From Urophycis tenuis (taxonomy: Eukaryota; Chordata; Actinopteri; Gadiformes; Phycidae): a DNA stretch of 64,000 nt. The translations under genes were made by a program, and so were the position numbers. Positions 59,954 through 64,000 of this stretch are shown in pieces. The notes beneath the pieces were generated by a model that did not search any database, had not been told where the DNA came from, and saw only the letters and a list, made by a program, of their open reading frames with translations. How positions within the stretch are numbered: the first letter of the stretch is position 1; each line of letters starts with the position of its first letter. The stretch covers positions 47,501 through 111,500 of the forward strand of contig JAXIVH010000042.1 in NCBI GenBank assembly GCA_036785325.1, in the 5' to 3' direction.

Positions 59954-61061
59954 CTCCTCACTATCAGGTATTTTATTTCATTTTCATCACGTCATCAATA
60001 TGTTTGGTCGAGTTGAAAATTAATTTGACCATAGTTATCACTAGTATATTAACAACTGTGTGCCCACTGGCACAGTTGCTGCTGCTAGTGCTTAGTTCTC
60101 CGACTGTCTTATCACGTTTGATATTGTGCTGAAATTCAGTAGCCAAGTGATGAAAATGCAAGCTGCAGCAGGTTTTTTCTTTTTTCTTATTATTACTTGG
60201 TTTTGCTTGTAATGTAATACATTTACTCTGTCTGTCTAGATGCACTCAGAAAATGTTTACAGACATCTCAAACAGCTTGTGGAGAGGGGCCTTCTGATCA
60301 CACATCCACAGGAACACCACTCTCTGAAGCATGTAAGTTTATCCAATTGTTTGTGGTCTCTGACACACTACTATGTTATTGTTGTTGTTACTGTTACTGT
60401 TCGTAAAACCTTGTTAGTTATGCCAGTAAATGTAATTTTTAGTCAATTAAAATTAAGTGATTTATTAAGTGAAATAGAATGATACAACAAACTTAATGCA
60501 GTGGTGTGACAGTATGGATGTGCTCTGTTTGAATACAGCTGCAAGTCAGGCATCATGCAGCAGCAGCAGCAGCAGCAGCACTACCACGTCAACCATACCA
60601 CCCACCTCTGCAAGTCAACGTGAAGCAGGTGAGTTCTGTAATTAAATGTTGCAGTCACAATACTGAACAATTCAACTGTTATTCCTAATTCATGCTTAAG
60701 ATGTATTTATTGCCTGATTTCCTGTAATTTGTAAATCATTGTGTGACTTTACTAATACTGAATTGATTTGATGATACCATAGATGCTTTTGCTGAAAGGA
60801 AGTCCAGACTTGTACAATTTTAGTTGAAGTGAAAGACAAGCTGGAAAGAGTTACCTGAAAGTTTGCTGTTGTGAATTTAAACTTTTGTGACTGTTTTTTT
60901 GGCTGTTGTCATTCAATACTTGAAAGTTTGCCGTTGTTGTTCAAATTAAATTATTATTATATATAAATTATTGTTCATTCGGCTGGTGTAATTTAATTGT
61001 GTGTGTGTGTGTGTGTCGGGGGGGGGGGGGCACCGGAGAGTGATCTCGCCTAGGGCACTTA

Positions 61062-62005
61062 GGCCCAATCTCAATTCTCTATCTTCCCTTCCCTTCCCCT
61101 TGCCCCTTCCTCTTCCCCTACGTCTTGGCCCTTGAAACAGAGGGTTAAGGGCTAGGGGTAAGAACATGCCCATATGAATTGAGACAACACTCGTTACGGT
61201 TACGTCATCATACATTGACGACAAAATATTGACAAAATATTTTTTATACACTCTGGTGTTTTGGATCTTTTTCAGTTATTACGGTTTTGAATTTCATTGA
61301 TGTTCAGAAACAATGTCTTTGTTAACCAACATGTCTTTATTTACAATTATGAATGGCTACAACATTGAACGCATGAATCACTCCCACATTTGCTTTGAAA
61401 CGTATTTTGATTTCAGAAATTTCTGCTCGTTTTCGTGCCGAAAACGTATCAGCTACCGGATTTCCTCCGGCATTCCAGTGTGAAAAAGGACAATATATGT
61501 AAAGCACGTATCGATTTGTCTCTTGTTGTCTACACTGATATCAAACAGAATTCGCTGCTAATTGTGTTTAGTAAACTAGACATGCATGGAGTTCCTTGCT
61601 AGTCAGAGAAATGTAGTTGTGCACTCAGCAATGTAACGTTCGCATATCGATTTTCAAAAAAGTTTCGATTAAGAATATGGTTGCAAATATATAGGTACAG
61701 GACTGTTTAGAGCACAAAACAATACTGTCGTAAATTTTAAATAAATTATTTTAGCCGAAAATACTTTTATGGGACTCTCGTGGAGATCTGGCCGCGATTG
61801 TTGCCGGTTGCGCATTGTAATGGGTACCCCTTGGTTTCAAGTAAGCTCCCGATCTTACTTGGTTTCAAGGGGTGTCTACCCCTTCCCCTTGGCCCTACCC
61901 CTCAATCGAAATGAGAATTGAGATAGCCCTTCGTCTCACGTGAAGCGTAAAACCAAGGGGAAGGGGTAAGGGGAAGGGGTAAGATAGAGAATTGAGATTG
62001 GGCCT
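61062..62005. mobile_element. 944-bp element with 24-bp perfect inverted ends
   Basis: Starts GGCCCAATCTCAATTCTCTA plus TCTT and ends with the exact reverse complement. TA flanks both ends (61060-61061, 62006-62007), so a TA duplication is the simplest reading, though TTAA-type elements were considered. Inside the ends are strand-asymmetric CCTTCCCCTT / AAGGGGAAGG runs that pair with each other, and at 61890-61930 a second internal GAGAATTGAGATAGCCC copy. No coding sequence. A long hairpin is possible. Confidence 0.7.
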
Positions 62006-62130
62006 AAATTAGGTAGAGCCGGCCCTGGTTGGCGGTTCAATCTCCAACTGTCTTGTCGAACCCCACAAATGTACTTTGTACAAGATTGTAAGTTGCTTTG
62101 GACAAATATATATATGTGATCATTAAAGTA

Positions 62131-62721
62131 CTTCTGTCTGTCTATATTTATTTTACTTTGCCAAAATCTCATATATATCTCATCTCTATTGTGGTCTTAC
62201 TTTGTGCTGCTCTAACAGTAAAGTATAATCTTTAGTGTAATATGTCATTATAACACCCGGTGATGATGGTGTCCTCTTTGGAAAGAAAGGAAAGTCTGAA
62301 AAGAACAGAAAATTTGATGACATGGAAGAAGATCTGTTGCAGTTGGTGACAGAACAAATGCAGGGTATCCAGTCTGCATTCTGCTTCCATCCAAACACAC
62401 AACGCTCACTATCCACAATCCAGTTGAGGAATCTTAGCTTGAAAAGGAGATTCACCAACTGGCCTTTGACATGTTCTTAGTTTTGAGGGCAACTCGTCAC
62501 ATGTAGCTGTTCATTTGTTCACAAGATCAATCATTTAAAGAGCAGAGTGAAAAGGTCCAATGAGCCATAAACATATTTTTGTCCAACAGTGTAAATCTTT
62601 GCAAAAAAAGTGCCTATCTGCCCCAGTGTGGTGTCTTCCTCGCCATATGTGACATTAGTAAGGTTATTCAATATGCATAAAAAAAGCCTTAATTGTTGTT
62701 CCTTTATTGTACAATAGGCGG
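62131..62721. other. Mostly unique sequence with one weak exon-like frame
   Basis: A frame from about 62253 to 62480 reads GDDGVLFGKKGKSEKNRKFD, then MEEDLLQLVTEQMQ, and ends in TAG. Its acidic/amphipathic character could be a transposon accessory fragment, but I do not recognise it. Otherwise no feature. Confidence 0.3.
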
Positions 62722-62895
62722 CAGTAGCTCAGTAGGTAGAGTGGGTGGTCAGAGTGGGTCGTCCACTAACCGTTGGGTTGGTGGATTGATCCCCTTAATC
62801 CCCCTCCTCCTCCAACTGTCCACTTGTCGTACCCCACAAACGTACTGATTGGAAGTACCTTTGGACAAAAGCGTCTGCTAAATGCCCCTTAATCT
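62722..62895 (+). mobile_element. tRNA-derived SINE
   Basis: Begins GGCAGTAGCTCAGTAGGTAG (A-box-like) and carries GGTTGGTGGATTGATCCCC (B-box-like). It ends with TACCTTTGGACAAAAGCGTC and TGCTAAATGCCCC, a frequent fish SINE tail. Related to the split copy at 58885-62130. Confidence 0.75.
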
Positions 62896-63805
62896 TTACA
62901 ATAAACTTTGCACATGAAGCCCCTTGTGTGAGAGGATGGGCTTCATATGGATGATGTTCCCCAAACCTTCCTGCCTCTTTGATCACCTGGGCCAGGATGC
63001 CATGTCTGACCTGTGCAGCAGGAAGTCAGGTTGTACTTTTTCACAAGGTCTTGTTGCAAAAATAATGTGTTAGTAAATACTTTCCTGTTCAAAATGTCAC
63101 ACCTCCTTGTGGGAAGTCCAGAGGAGTATCTTGGTTTTAGTAGTCAACCGAGATACATGATTGATATTATTAAATGCCAGAATGGTTTTCTTCATCATGG
63201 CACTGACACCTAGTCACCCGTCCTCACAGCAAGAGATGAATCATTCAGTCATAAATGGATGATCAGTCAACCAGCGGACCAAGTGGGCAGTGCCAAGGCT
63301 CATTTATCCTCTAGGTGGACCCTCCCACTAGTGTTGTCACAATGTTGCAGGGCAGGTTTTGAAATGGCTTGTGTTGGTAAAATAGGGTCCCTTTAATCAT
63401 CCTTCAGTCAGACAACAAAATGTGTGGATCACCCTTCCAAATGGCAGGGAGTGTTCTTCCAACATCTGAGAAGGCGTGGTGAGATAGACCAGCTGCAAAC
63501 ACTGGGTTGTCTTCTCAAAGCCAAAAACACCATCATCACAAACAAAAAAAACACAGCTGGTCTATAATCAACCACAGCACCAACGTCAACCATAGGTGAC
63601 AAGTATTTCCTGAATGCTGTGGAGAATTAGGGAGGTTTGAATCTGTTAAAGTTGTAGCAATATCCCAGACATGTTGCTGAGGGTGTGGAGAGGACTGCTG
63701 ATGGCCAGTAGTAAGGCGAGCATAGTATTCAGTAGTATTCCTGTCTGAATAGCTTTGACCCATTCTACGTCACAACAAAGTAGACACTGGTCTGGTCCGT
63801 AACCA
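62896..63805. other. Intergenic sequence, no gene recognised
   Basis: About 0.9 kb with short frames only; nothing matches a family known to me. Confidence 0.4.
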
Positions 63806-64000
63806 TCCATCCATCCATCCATCACCCAGCCACTTCGTCCAGCTCTTCCTGGGGGATCCCGAGGCGTTCCCAGTCCAGCCGAGAGATAGTCTCTCCATGG
63901 TCTCTCTCTGGGTCTTCCCCGGGGTCTCCTACAAGTGGGACGTGCCCTGAACACCTCACCAGGGAGGCGTCCAGGATGCCTCCCGGATGGCCGAGCTTCT
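63806..64000 (-). mobile_element. Rex3/RTE-type LINE 3' end with (GATG)n tail, cut by the window edge
   Basis: Plus-strand (CCAT)n at 63806-63823 is a (GATG)n tail on the minus strand, the hallmark of fish Rex3. It continues into CTTCCTGGGGGATCCCGAGG, GGACGTGCCCTGAACACCTC and GAGGCGTCCAGGATGCCTCC, the widespread 3' coding/UTR sequence of these elements. Extends beyond 64000. Confidence 0.65.

Larger units (their letters stand above)
58941..62028 (+). mobile_element. hAT-like element with CAGGGCCGGCTCT ends, non-autonomous
   Basis: Ends CAGGGCCGGCTCT and AGAGCCGGCCCTG are inverted repeats. Flanks are GTTGGCGT (58933-58940) and GTTGGCGG (62029-62036), an 8-bp duplication with one mismatch, as in hAT. 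A first exon of a transposase survives: MKRPSKPSGAQNRKRRKEEE (about 59236-59295, then KTKLQYKG and a donor-like GTAACA), of the type seen in ZMYM/TTF-finger hAT proteins. Other short exon-like pieces (60240-60330, 60540-60630 with a Ser/CAG run) remain, but no catalytic domain. It hosts a further insertion at 61062-62005 and possibly an LTR at 59532-59953. Confidence 0.7.
58885..62130 (+). mobile_element. tRNA-derived SINE split by a 3.1-kb transposon
   Basis: The 5' part (58885-58940) reads GGGGCAGCATAGCTCAGTGG then TGAGAGCGGGTTGTCC, an A-box-like tRNA head. The 3' part resumes at 62029 with GTTGGCGGTTCAATCTCC (B-box region) and continues as ACCCCACAAATGTACTTTG, TAAGTTGCTTTGGACAAA to about 62105. 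The same SINE family, uninterrupted, lies at 62722-62895, allowing the comparison. Confidence 0.75.

Noticed and set aside
62186..62480. Host exon reading GDDGVLFGKKGKSEKNRKFD
   Set aside because: No flanking splice sites or conserved domain that I can defend; likely a transposon fragment.

Overview
This looks like the genome of a teleost (ray-finned) fish. The evidence is intron-containing genes with canonical GT-AG splice sites, dense microsatellites ((CA)n, (CAGA)n, (GA)n), tRNA-derived SINEs, and a transposon mix typical of teleosts: Tc1/mariner, hAT with a BED finger, an ISL2EU-like THAP/YqaJ pair, L2-like LINEs and a (GATG)n-tailed Rex3-like fragment. I cannot name the species. No prokaryotic or organellar features are present.

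The only host genes I can support are a small cluster of mucin-like genes sharing one architecture: a TATA promoter, a short non-coding exon 1, an exon 2 that encodes only a signal peptide (GKIC followed by a leucine/isoleucine run), and an exon 3 that encodes the whole Thr-rich mature protein. Gene A (promoter about 6130, CDS 6663-7621) and gene C (promoter about 38700, CDS 39233-39712) are small (283 and 124 residues) and have C-termini that suggest a GPI anchor. Gene B (exon 1 near 18309, CDS 20039-36214) is a giant: one uninterrupted 16,013-bp exon brings the predicted protein to 5,355 residues. Most of it is a degenerate 8-residue TTTTTAVP/AGP repeat. It ends with about 150-residue modules that repeat a Gly-rich segment followed by a hydrophobic segment. 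Broken relatives are scattered nearby: an inverted orphan promoter plus exon 1 at 17325-17475, a promoter split by two insertions (41670-42961), and a dead signal-peptide exon at 46812-47012. The cluster has clearly expanded and decayed by local duplication.

Layout. 1-6.1 kb: minisatellites, microsatellites, no gene. 6.1-7.7 kb: gene A. 7.9-14.3 kb: Tc1 remnant, a 39-bp minisatellite split by a dead L2-like LINE that itself carries an LTR-like insertion. 14.3-16.8 kb: a Tc1/mariner-superfamily element with TA target duplication, inverted repeats and an apparently intact three-exon transposase. 17-18.3 kb: head-to-head mucin promoters. 18.3-37 kb: gene B. 38.7-39.7 kb: gene C. 40.8-41.3 kb: long CA tract. 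41.7-49.6 kb: mucin relics, solo LTR, LINE pieces, SINE. 49.6-58.6 kb: a decayed ISL2EU-like element (SWIM/YqaJ gene on +, THAP/DDE transposase on -) interrupted by an LTR-carrying hAT transposon and a LINE 3' end. 58.9-64 kb: a SINE split by a hAT-like element that contains another inverted-repeat element, a second SINE and a Rex3-like fragment.

The most unusual object is gene B: its exon size, its mucin repeat with hydrophobic modules reiterated near the C-terminus, and its sharing of a signal-peptide exon with tiny GPI-type mucins. All calls are from reading sequence alone; expression and splicing were not tested.
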